Source: Mikania micrantha
Taxonomy: Eukaryota; Streptophyta; Magnoliopsida; Asterales; Asteraceae
DNA length: 64,000 nt
NCBI GenBank assembly: GCA_009363875.1
Contig: CM018694.1
Location: 32,745,415-32,809,414 of the forward strand
Direction: 5' to 3'
Positions 54,569-64,000 of the stretch are shown one piece after another; positions within the stretch are counted from its first letter, which is position 1, and every line of letters starts with the position of its first letter. Made by a program: the position numbers and the translations under genes. Below the pieces are notes generated by a model, which saw only the letters and a program-made list of their open reading frames with translations, did no database searches and was not told the origin of the DNA.

Positions 54569-56196
54569 CTTCTGGAAACACCTCTGGTAGTCTCTGATAA
54601 CTGGTATGTCTTTCAACTTCTGCTTCTCCGCCTTCTTCTCCACTACATGTGCCAAGAAGGCACAATATTGCTTCTTCGGGCACTTCTACACCTTGATGCA
54701 CAACATGATATTCAACCCGCGACATGGTTTCTCGACGTAAACTCGCATAGTTTCGCCAGACGGTAGGGGAATTCAATGTAATTTCTCCGAACAGATGATT
54801 TTGACGTTATGTTTAGATAACCAATCCATTCCAATGACCACTTCAAAACTTCCAAGTGTCATTGGAATGAGATCGACGGGGAACGAATGATCATTCAACA
54901 TGAGTTTGCAACCACAAAGTACATAATTCACAAGTATGTTCCTAGCATCAGATACTTCGACCGTGTAAGGTGTAGTAAGTATTGACGGTTCTTTATCAAA
55001 TAAAGATGCAATGGCAGCAGACACAAAAATTTTGTCTGCACCAGTATCAAACAATATTGAAACATAATGATTGTTGATGAGAAATGTACCTGTGATGACT
55101 GTCGGCTCGTCGCATGCCTCGGTAGTTTCGATGACAATGGCACGGGCAGTGGTAGTAGCAAGATGAGTGGCACGGCATGATGCTGCCAAGTGTCCAAACC
55201 TTCCATTGTTGAGACATTTCCTACCAGGAAATGTAGGAAGATGATGATATTGGCACTTTGTGCACAATGGGTATGGTCTAGTGTAAGGCTTTTGGCCGTA
55301 GCTGGTTGTGGAACAATAGTAATGGGAGTGGCTTGGATACGCGCTGCAATAGTCATGGCAGCATAATTCTTGATTGTCTTATGGTTCTTCTTCTTTGGCT
55401 GGTGTTGCTCAAGTTTCTTGCTCTCCTCGGTCTGTGCCCACTCGTACCCCTTTCGAGTAAGTAGGCCAACTTTGACATACTCTTCGGTTAGAGTGGCACT
55501 CAAGTGAATAGCCGCCTCCAAAGTAGTGGGGTTACTTCCCAAAACATTTCCCCTAATGACTAGGGGCAATACTTTGATGTACTTCTATATCTTGCGGGAT
55601 AAAGGAGTAACCAGATGTGGAACCAAAATACCCAACTCATGCAAACGAGTTGTGTACTTCGCATTCTCACTACTATCTTGGGCCAAACTCCACATTTCAG
55701 CCTCCAGCTTCTTGAGTTCATGGTATGGACAAAACTGCTCCACAAGTAGTTTCTTGAAATCTTCCCATGGTAAGGCCAAAGCAACCTCCCGTCCTCTGGT
55801 TTTCTTCTCAGCGTTCCACTAGGTGAGAGCGCCTTTGTGAAAAGCCTTTGAGGCCATCTTGACCTTAAGATTTTAGGACATCCGGTGAAGACATGGATAT
55901 TCTCGATGCTTTCCAGCCATTGCAGTAGGCCGGTGGCTCCCTCAGTACCCGCATACATAGGGGGTTCAGCATCATTAAACTGCTTGAAAGTGAAGGTAGT
56001 AGTTCCAGTGTTACTAGCGTTTCAGTTGTTTGTTGCTGATTCACCACCACCACATCCCCGAAGGTTGTTGGTGATGTAAGTGACCATCCTCGGACTCACC
56101 TCTCTCATATGGATAGAGAGGTCAGGTGATCTTGTTGATTTCTTCATTGTTTCTGTTCGTCGAACCCTCGGCATTAGTACTACGTCGAGGAGGCAT
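54569..56196 (-). pseudogene. Gag and protease of gypsy-2, broken
   Basis: Starts at 56196 (MPPRRSTNAEG), the same start context as the other gypsy Gags here. Core motifs appear in pieces: GTEGATGLLQWLE (about 55930), LPWEDFKKLLVEQFCPYHEL (about 55720-55780), LEAAIHLSATLTEEYVKVGLL (about 55500). A frame change near 55270 leads to one knuckle-like stretch (CTKCQYHHLPTF, GRFGHLAASC), then the protease with FDTGADKIFVS (active site kept), VDLIPMTLGSFEVVIGMDWL, and, in another frame, VFPEDF at the copia-2 boundary. At least four frameshifts or stops. The FDTGAD and GMDWLS motifs are standard for plant chromovirus-type gypsy elements. Confidence 0.9.
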
Positions 56197-57078
56197 TCTA
56201 AGAGGAGAAACCCACAAACGAGTCAGTAACGTGAAGTTATACAATTGAATTTACAAGATAAAGTTAGTAATATATCCATACTACTAATATTATCATTCAA
56301 TTGTAATATGAGCAAGTACACATATAGGCAGTTAACATATAATAGTTAACTTGTTAGTATACTTCTCATGTAATTGTGTACGATGTTTCATAAGTTTACT
56401 TCACTAAACCTACACACTGACACTTTCCTAGTACACCGAAGATAGCTTAAATATAGGGCATACATAGGGTCAAGCAAACTGCCAGCCCAGCCGCCAGCCC
56501 ACCACCGCTTCGATATACCACAATCATGCCCTTGCGAGCATTTGGTAACATGATTGTACAAGTATGTCCCATTGATAAAGAATCCAAGTGATCTTGATCA
56601 ACTGAACTATGATTAAACTATGGTTGAATTATGGTTGAACTTCTAGGTGCACATACTAACAATTTTTAACATGTAGAACTAAGTTATATGTGTGCTCTAC
56701 ACTTGTCCTCGTAACCTATGTTAGTAAGTACTAAACATGTAATCACTTAAGATTTACACATAAAGATTGTTCATAAGGTTGATTCACATAATGCTTGTTT
56801 CACTTATGGTTGATTAACACCTTGATTGTTTCACATACAAATACTTCATCTATGATTGATTTACACATCGATTGATTCACATATGGTTGATTCACAAAAT
56901 GGTTGTTTCACACATGGTTGTATCTCATAGGGTTGACTAATGTTCAAATGATTCCAGTTGATCCCGAATCTTTACTTCAAATACTCATACCGAATTCCCC
57001 CTGTGATAATCAAGTTAGTTTATATCTAGGGCATACGTAGGGTCAAGCTAACTACCAACCCAGCCGCCAGCCCACCAC
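56197..57078 (-). other. Leader of gypsy-2, gag-proximal part
   Basis: Non-coding and AT-rich. It includes two copies of the TAGGGCATAC(A/G)TAGGGTCAAGC module ending GCCAGCCCACCAC (56450-56515 and 57014-57078) and repeated GGTTGATTCACA phrases (56760-56935). The solo LTR G lies exactly after the second module's ACCAC. Confidence 0.7.
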
Positions 57079-57767
57079 TGTAACATATGTACATTTAGCC
57101 ATGGTAGTCGTAAACAGTGATAAAACAATGTGTATTCATATCCAATATGTCAATGTGATTTATGTGTTCATGTTTGTGTTTGTGTGTTATGGGATTTTGT
57201 GTAGTCTTAAACAAGTATATATTATTTATTTACAGTCGAATACTCTAGGAAAGAACAGTATTGTATTATATCGAAACGGTGGTGGGCTGGCGACTGACAA
57301 GGAAGGTAGTTGGACTCTACGTATGACGTATACATATACTGAGTTCGGTGTATTAGGATAGTGTTAGTGCGTAGTGTTATGACGAATATTATGAAAACCA
57401 AATCAAATAAACAAATCGTAATGCGTAAGCGAGACAGAGTATTATTATGGGTGACGATTCGTAATAATATTAATGTCGAACTTATAATTACGAGTAAACA
57501 TCAATAAATACGCAAAAACGACCAAAAACGTACGTAATTACGGGTATACACGTAATTATATTCGTTTAACGGTCTGACTATGAACGCAAAGTCAAAATTA
57601 GTAAAATATTTTATTTTATGTTTTTCAATTTTGAAACTCATCAAAAACAATTCAAGAAAATTATTTTTGACTTTAAAATATTTAATGTCGTAATCGTAAA
57701 AACGCACGCGTAAAAATAGGCGAAACCGACACCGAGCAAGACCGAAAACATGGGTAACCAACCGGGT

Positions 57768-57775
57768 CATAAAAG
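57768..57775 (+). promoter_or_regulatory. TATA-like box in solo LTR G
   Basis: CATAAAAG, followed about 45 bases on by CCCTCTCTCTCTC. The position relative to the donor-like site matches the gag-only element's LTR. Confidence 0.4.
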
Positions 57776-59431
57776 CCTTATTTCATCCCCATTTTCCCTC
57801 AAAAATGCAGCCCTCGTCCCTCTCTCTCTCTTCAAACCCGTATACCACGTTTCTCCCTAGAATCCACCCACAAATTCGATCATAACTTCTTCGTTTCTTA
57901 TCCAAATCGTGCATATAATATATCAAAACGATCGTCTCGACGAGAGGAAGCTGGAAGTACAAGGGATCGTAGCTGATTCAAAGTATTCTGGCCGGAATCC
58001 TAGAGAGAAGTTATTGCGCTGAAGGTATGTTACTATTCATCATCTTCTTCATCTTGAAATCATGATTCAGCCCTTGTAACTCAGTAACCAGACCCCAAGA
58101 ACACTTGGAAAGTCTTGGAATATGGTTATTAAAGGGATTTGAGGGGTGGAATATGAGCTACAACCCAATGGGGCTAGTGTAGATGCAAGATCTCAGTTCC
58201 AATGAGTAGTATCGATGGTATCATCTAAGGAGGGTCCAAAGGGTAGCCTCGACGTGTATGGAGGCCCTTTACACGACCTGTTTTGTCCAAATGGATGATC
58301 TCCATGGGTCTGGAGGTTCATCACCATCGACACTAGCTTAGCTGATTAGAGTCTGTCGATATTGGCACCCATCGATGTTACTAATATCTATGGGGTAATG
58401 ACTACGTTGTGCTGGTCTATCATCGATGCTAGACACTGTTAACCTTCGATTTCATGACTCAAAAATCTTTGGCAGAACTTGAATAAGGATTTTTCATGCT
58501 GTGAAAGGTTGAATACATCGAGATTCGGCCAATAAGAGTTGCATAGTGTCGATGGTAACAGCCAAAGTTAGTATTAATATTGATGGTGTGTTAGCTACTA
58601 TCGGTTATGGGGCTGAATAGAGTAGAACAGGCTCAAACATCGGATTAATCGCTTAAATTATTCACGATTTATCGCCAGCATGTAGTTCTAGGAGTTGTGA
58701 TCCAATAGTCTAGATGCAGGGTTGTACAAGAGCATTATATCAAAAGGATGAAGGGTCCATCGATTTAGACAATATCGATGGAACTCTTTAAGCTTTGAAT
58801 GTCGATATTGCAAATCTAGACCCCCAATTCTTGAGTAAATCCTGTCGATACTAATTTCTAATTCTCCTTAAAGTCTTATGAAATTGAAACAAATCAAGGC
58901 TAACCATAAACAAGTGACCAATTGATTTAAGTAAGCTTAAAGGGATCAATAAGGATATTATAGCCCTAAATTGATTCTAGTGATTATGGATTGGTTTTAT
59001 CCTAATTAAGTCTCACTTAATTTGGGAATAAGATTATGACATGATCACAAAAGCTTAAACACATAAACATTTTTCAAAGAATACATGGAACCAAGGGATT
59101 ATCATATTCATAAACATATGTTATTTATTAGGCATAGCAAATATATGTACAAAATAACATGACACATTCTATTCATAGATCAAGTGTTATTCAAACGATT
59201 CAATCATGTCATTTAAGTTCATATAACATTTTTCTAAACATGAGAACAAGTTATTCAAGAAGTAATCATTAACAAGTCAACATAAGTCAACCAAGCCACA
59301 TAAGTTAATCAATCAATCAAAGTCCATACGATCATAAAACTTATATTATATGTATGATTACAATGCTATAGGAATCAATTAGAAGTATTTTTGCTTGCTA
59401 CTTGTTCAGGTTCAAAGTCTACTACTATCAG

Positions 59432-60508
59432 GTGAGAACATTAGCCCCTTTTCTTTTACTGTTTTATAACTGTTTTGGGGTGGAACACGCGACCAAACAT
59501 CTTTTGTATTACAACTTATCAAATACAGTATCCACTAATCTTTTACAACAATCAATGGTTTACTCTTTACTTCTAATGTCTTTACAACTTTTAAACACAT
59601 TTTGCTAAAAGGTTTTATAAAAGAGTTTCATAAATTATTTTACAACCTGTTTTACATAAAATGTTTTATAAATGTTAAACACTTTGAAAGATTAAGTTTT
59701 ACAAACTCTTACAAGCTTTTAAACTATAAACCGTGTTTTTAAATAAATGTTTATTAAATGTTTTCGTTCAAACCTTGTACTTATACAAGGGTCTTCTATC
59801 ACCGGATTAAATCAAGGTTTGCAAATAAGGTATTCATTTAAGGGTTTTCATAGTGGAATTCAATCAAAGGATTTCAATGCCATGAAAATCAATCGTGGGT
59901 ATTCAACCAAAGGTTTTCAATCACAGGATTCAATCTTAAAAACATAAAAGCATGGTGTTCATCGTTGTGAATAAACTTATACACACATCAAGAAACTTAT
60001 TCAATCTTATTCTTAGTCTTATAACATTAGTACTGGGTGATCACAACAAGGGAAAGCGAGACACTTTATGGTTACGCCAAGGCTGCAGTTATCGTTTTAA
60101 ATTTGTTTTAAAAACTAACTGTATATTGGATGCGTTACGGTAATATGGATTTGTTGCTAATTAACTTTACAAGCATAGGTCATATTGACCGGGTACGTCA
60201 ACACGGAGTTTGTCTTCTGAGTAAACTCATTAGTACATCTCGGGTTGAATGCGTTTGCTGACTACTTTTTCTGACTCCAAACGTAGTTTGGGACTTGATT
60301 ATATGTTGGCTTTTCTAGTAAACAGTCATTAGACTGTTTGCACATGTTATTCTTACTTGATATTAGTTTGGGTTGCAACTATCCATGTTATTTTCATTCA
60401 CTGTTTTTATACAAATGTTTTACAATGCAGATTCATCTTTACAAATGTTAAACCTATTGTTCTCACCAACTACTTTTGTAGTTGACAGTTACTTTTCACG
60501 TGTTTCAG
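59432..60508 (+). other. Candidate intron within solo LTR G
   Basis: CAG|GTGAGAACAT at 59432, CTCACCAAC at about 60463, and GTGTTTCAG|GTAATC ending at 60508. Same layout as in the other LTR families here. A signal-based prediction only. Confidence 0.4.
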
Positions 60509-60837
60509 GTAATCAGGTTTAGAGCTTCACAAGGATTAACTATGGAGACAATAGTTAAGATAGAACAAGATGAAGAAACAAGCTACCATGGATTAGAAAC
60601 TCACATAATCCTGATTGTTTAATTATCTTGTCTGAGTCTTATTTTGTAAACAATATTTTTGGGTATGTTGTTGTCATTCTTTTGGTAGATAGATAGAATG
60701 TCTGTAACTAAACAATTGTCTAAACTTTATGAAACTTAGTAATGCATTGTGGTTGTTCTTATTCAATACTTGTGCATGATTCAACCATTGATCGTCACCG
60801 CGCCGTGGATTCCGCACGCGGCGCAGGGGGAGTGACA

Positions 60838-61453
60838 ACCACCACTTCAGTATGCCAGAGCTAGGACACCATTAGTATTTAAAGCTAGGATCCCAACTCA
60901 TGATTGTTTATGGTTGTATCATAATTGTTTCTTGATCTATGAATATGATTATGATTGTGAAAACAGTGGTTTTGATTTATATGAAATCAAGACCTTAAGC
61001 TTTCATGTTTATGTGTCCTAGGATAATTATCCTAGGTTCTCAATACCTATGGTGTTGAGTATTATGATTTCCTGGTTTGAACTTCAATCAAAGAACTCTG
61101 ATACACACATTCCTAATTATGAAGTCCTAATGATGATAGCATGATGAGAATTTCAGATCAAAGATACTAAGAATACAGATCGTTGCCTCTGAAATCCTTT
61201 GATAAATAGACATTGTGGAATTTAGTTCGGATTGTAAGGTTATAGAATACCGACTCCAAATTCCATGACTTTAATACTAACCTTTGAAAATTTTATCCCT
61301 AAGATCTTCCAAGCTTAGTGTAGACTTCATGTTTACTTAAGTTTACGTAGATCCTAAGTATCCTCAAGCCTATAGCAATTCGTCCTATGGGGTAGCTTAG
61401 GTTTTAGTCTAGGTCGTTAAATTTTGGGTTTTTCCTAATTCTCTACAACATGG
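60838..61453 (-). other. Leader of gypsy-2, PBS-proximal part
   Basis: Non-coding sequence between PBS and the G insertion. Together with 56197-57078 it gives an unusually long leader of about 1.5 kb. It contains a perfect palindrome (CCTAGGATAATTATCCTAGG, 61018-61037). Confidence 0.75.
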
Positions 61454-61465
61454 GATCTGATACCA
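61454..61465 (-). other. Primer-binding site of gypsy-2
   Basis: The minus strand reads TGGTATCAGATC, one mismatch from the initiator tRNA-Met complement, three bases from the LTR edge at 61469. Confidence 0.85.
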
Positions 61466-61468
61466 AAC

Positions 61469-63510
61469 TGTCACACCCCCTGCCCCGCTTGCGAAACCCA
61501 CGGCGCGGGGACGATCTATGGTTAATTCATGCACAAGTATTGAAAGAACAACCACAATGCATTAGTAAGTTTCATAATGTTTGACATTGTTTAGTTACGG
61601 CTTTCTAACTATCTACCAAAATAATGACAACTAATAGACCCAAAAATAATGTTACAAAATAAGACACAGACAAGGTAATTAAACTATGAGGATTAAGTGA
61701 GTTTCTAATCTGTCCTAGCTTGTTTCTTGATCTTGTTATATCTTAACTATGGTCTCCTTAGTTGTCCATGAAATGCTCTAAACCTGTTTATCTGAAACAC
61801 GTGAAAAGTAACTGTCACTACAAGTAGTTGGTGAGAACAATAGGGTTTACATTTTTAAATAAGAATCTGCATTTGTAAAACATATGAATAAAGCATTCTA
61901 TAAACAAGTCATGGATAATTGTAACACAAACTATCATCAAGTAAGAATAACGTTTGCAAAAACAGTCAAATGACTATTTTCTAAGAAAAGCTAACAAATA
62001 ATCAAGTCCCAAATTACATTTTCAATTAGATCAGTAGTCATCAAATGCACTCAACATGAGCTGTGCTAATGAGTTTACTCAAAAGACAACTCTGTGTTGA
62101 CGTAAACCAGTCAATACGACCTATGCTAGTAAACTTAATTAGTAGGAAATCCATATTACTGTAACGCATCCATTCTGCAGATAGGGTTTAAAACATATTT
62201 AAACACTAACCACAGCCTTGGCGTAACCAAAGGTATCCTGCATTCCGTTGTTGTGATCACCCAATACTAGCATTAAAATGTTAAGAACAAGATTGAATGA
62301 ATGAAAGAATCTTGATGTGTATAAGCTTGTTCACATTGATGAACACCATGACTATTAGTTTTTAAGATTGAATAAATGATTTAAATGTTTGAATACCTTG
62401 ATTGAAAACCATTGGTTGAATACCTTGTTTTGAAAACCATTGATTGAATACCTTGTTTTGAAAACCGTTGATTGAATACCTTGAATTAAAACCCTTGAAT
62501 GAAAACATGATTGAATACCTTAGTCTTTGATTTGAATGTTTTAATAGAAAGGCCCTGTATAAATACAAGGTTTGAACAAAAATATTTATTTAGAAACACA
62601 AGTTACATTTTAGAAACTTATAAAAACTTATTCTTTCAAAGGAGTTTAACAGTTTATAAAACAAATTTATGTAAAATAATTTATATAACCGTTTAGCATA
62701 AAAGATTTTAATAACTTATAAAATCCTATAGCATAAAGATTTAACCATTGATTGTTGCAAAAGAGTAATGGAATTTGTATTTGAAAATTTGTACCATTGA
62801 AAACGTTTGATCACATTTTCATCCCAAAACAGTTGTAAAACAGGAAAAGAGGGGCTAATGTTCTCATCTAACAGTACTAGACTCTGTTCCTATACAAGTA
62901 GCAAATCGACAAGACCCCTAAATGATTCCTATATCATTCTAATCATACATATTATATAAGATTCATTTATGATGTTATAGACTTTGATTAATTGATCGAA
63001 TTGTGTTAACTTGTTAATGAACTATCCTTTGTATAAACTTGTTCTTATGTTTAAGATAGTTGTATTCACTTGAAAAGCATGATTGAATCATTTGAATAAT
63101 GGTTGACTTTTGAAAAAGTATGCGTCATATTACATTTTTGAACAAAGCTTGTCATGCATAAATGTAACATGTGTTTATAACTTTGTTAACTCTTATTCAC
63201 ATGATTTTCTTGAAATGCTTATGAGTTTTAAGCCTTGACTATCTGGCACTACCATCAAGTTAAGTTAACTTAACTAGAATAAAGCAATTCATAGTCATTT
63301 AGGACCGAATTATGGTTAACCCACCCTTTTCAACCCCATAGGCTTAATTGATCGCATGATAATTGATTTGCTGAATGACATGGGCTAATATCGACAGCCC
63401 ATGGGGTGGGTGTGGGTCGAACTTGATAGTGTCGATCGCCGAAGGTTCAAGAGAGGCCCATCGATATTAATAATATCGTTGGCTTCTCACCCTTTCGGTT
63501 GCATGGCTGA
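61469..63510 (-). mobile_element. 5' LTR H of gypsy-2, 3' portion
   Basis: Begins TGTCACACCCCCTGCC. Its first kilobase is a reversed relative of the last kilobase of solo LTR G, close to 88% identical at the ends by eye. The donor-like site is mutated to AGATGAG; the acceptor-like GTGTTTCAG is kept (near 61797). At 63511 another LTR interrupts it, so its 5' end is beyond the window. Confidence 0.85.
62389..62499. repeat. 28-base tandem repeat, four units, in LTR H
   Basis: Units of 27-28 bases at 62389, 62416, 62444 and 62472, each starting TTGAATACCTTG and ending near ACC(A/G)TTG. A more degraded version is in G at 59800-59945. Confidence 0.92.
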
Positions 63511-64000
63511 TGTAACATCAGTGTCTGAACAGTAGTTCGGAACAGGAGATTGTACAGTAGTTCAGGTACGAAACGGTGTATTACTTGTTACATGATGTTC
63601 AATACGAAATTATTACGAATCTATTACACAAACATGTTGTGAAACCATGCTCATTACAGTCAAAATCATATCTGGCAACATGAAACTATTATGCGCATGC
63701 TTGTTAGGATCTATTATGTATAAACATATGCGAGAATGTATAGAACAAAACAATTACGGACATCATTATGTCAAAATTAAATTGACGGGATATTCGTCTG
63801 GGTGACGATTCGCACGAATATATCTGTGAGTTTAACGTTTTGAATGATGTCTAATAATTAGAAAATCAAATCGGAAAGTACAGTTATTGTCGTGTTCGTA
63901 CGGTGACGATCTGTACAAATAGGCGCAAAAACCGTACGATTCGACGAAATAGTTAAATTAAACATTTTTGGAATTTAAAAATAAATAAAGAATATTTAGA
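63511..64000 (+). mobile_element. Start of a plus-strand A/G-type LTR inserted in H
   Basis: Starts TGTAACATCAG, matching the outer edge of LTR A. From about 63790 (GGGTGACGATTCG, GTGAGTTTAACG, TAATTAGAAAATCAAATC) it follows the outer part of the gag-only element's LTR in reverse orientation. A target duplication, if present, would be GCTGA (63506-63510), but the other end is outside the window. Confidence 0.8.

Larger units (their letters stand above)
57079..60837 (+). mobile_element. Solo LTR G (3.8 kb) with target duplication
   Basis: Starts TGTAACAT and ends GGGGGAGTGACA. ACCAC occurs immediately before (57074-57078) and after (60838-60842). There is no interior, so it is a solo LTR left by LTR-LTR recombination. 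In sense order it holds a reversed copy of the TAGGGCATAC module (57281-57352), the GGGTGACGATTCG region (57449), a TATA-like CATAAAAG (57768) with a CT-rich leader, a stretch rich in ATCGATG/TCGATATT (58200-58860), a donor-like CAG|GTGAG (59432), diverged 28-base repeats (59800-59945), and an acceptor-like TTTCAG (60508). Confidence 0.9.
28731..63510 (-). mobile_element. Gypsy-2: old minus-strand Ty3/gypsy element split by nested insertions
   Basis: Pieces read from right to left: 5' LTR H (61469-63510, itself interrupted at its far side), PBS (61454-61465), leader (60838-61453 joined to 56197-57078), gag-protease (54569-56196), then reverse transcriptase and RNase H (28731-29989). The joins are supported by the target duplications of the two insertions between them (ACCAC for solo LTR G, AAAGT for copia-2). 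Integrase and the 3' LTR are missing to the left, where LTR D begins. Confidence 0.85.

Noticed and set aside
59747..59947. ORF with repeated GF and Q residues (and 62362-62568 on the other strand)
   Set aside because: Translation of the 28-base LTR minisatellite, not a protein gene.

Overview
The window looks like plant nuclear DNA, almost certainly from a eudicot; my guess from the style of the elements is Asteraceae, but that is weak inference. It consists almost entirely of nested LTR retrotransposons, most of them dead. I see no convincing host gene, tRNA, rRNA or CRISPR array. A 100-base run of N at 5471-5570 marks an assembly gap.

Layout. (1) 1-4720: 5' end of a minus-strand Ty3/gypsy element (gag start, primer-binding site, 3.9-kb LTR, here called A), inserted in an Athila/Tat-like integrase remnant (4726-5470). 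(2) 5571-26549: plus-strand Tekay-like chromovirus T1 (partial 5' LTR, an extra ORF before gag, gag-pol with stops, 2.8-kb 3' LTR). It is split by a complete minus-strand Ty1/copia Sirevirus-like element, copia-1 (7440-18911, target duplication GTATT). A second copy of the T1 leader and extra ORF follows the 3' LTR, to 26874. (3) 26875-28730: truncated plus-strand LTR, D. (4) 28731-63510: minus-strand gypsy element gypsy-2. Its 5' LTR (H), primer site, long leader, gag-protease and reverse transcriptase survive, but they are separated by a solo LTR, G (57079-60837, target duplication ACCAC), and by a second Sirevirus-like element, copia-2 (29990-54563, target duplication AAAGT). Copia-2 in turn carries a truncated A-family LTR (36448-39654) and a complete, very young gag-only element (40342-52483, target duplication AATAA). 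(5) 63511-64000: start of another plus-strand LTR inserted in H.

The best candidate for something poorly described is the 12.1-kb gag-only element (TR-GAG type). Its LTRs are about 4.9 kb and appear to differ by one base. It encodes Gag, lacks reverse transcriptase and integrase, and has a small unrecognised ORF with a retropepsin-like end. Its LTR holds an array of about eleven hairpin-bearing repeats, a dense GGTTCG cluster, and an intron-like donor/acceptor pair that recurs in the other gypsy LTR families here. Gag from such an element would need pol supplied in trans.

Relative order: gypsy-2 is oldest in its nest, then copia-2 (LTRs visibly diverged), then the gag-only element. Copia-1 is fairly young and went into an already existing T1.
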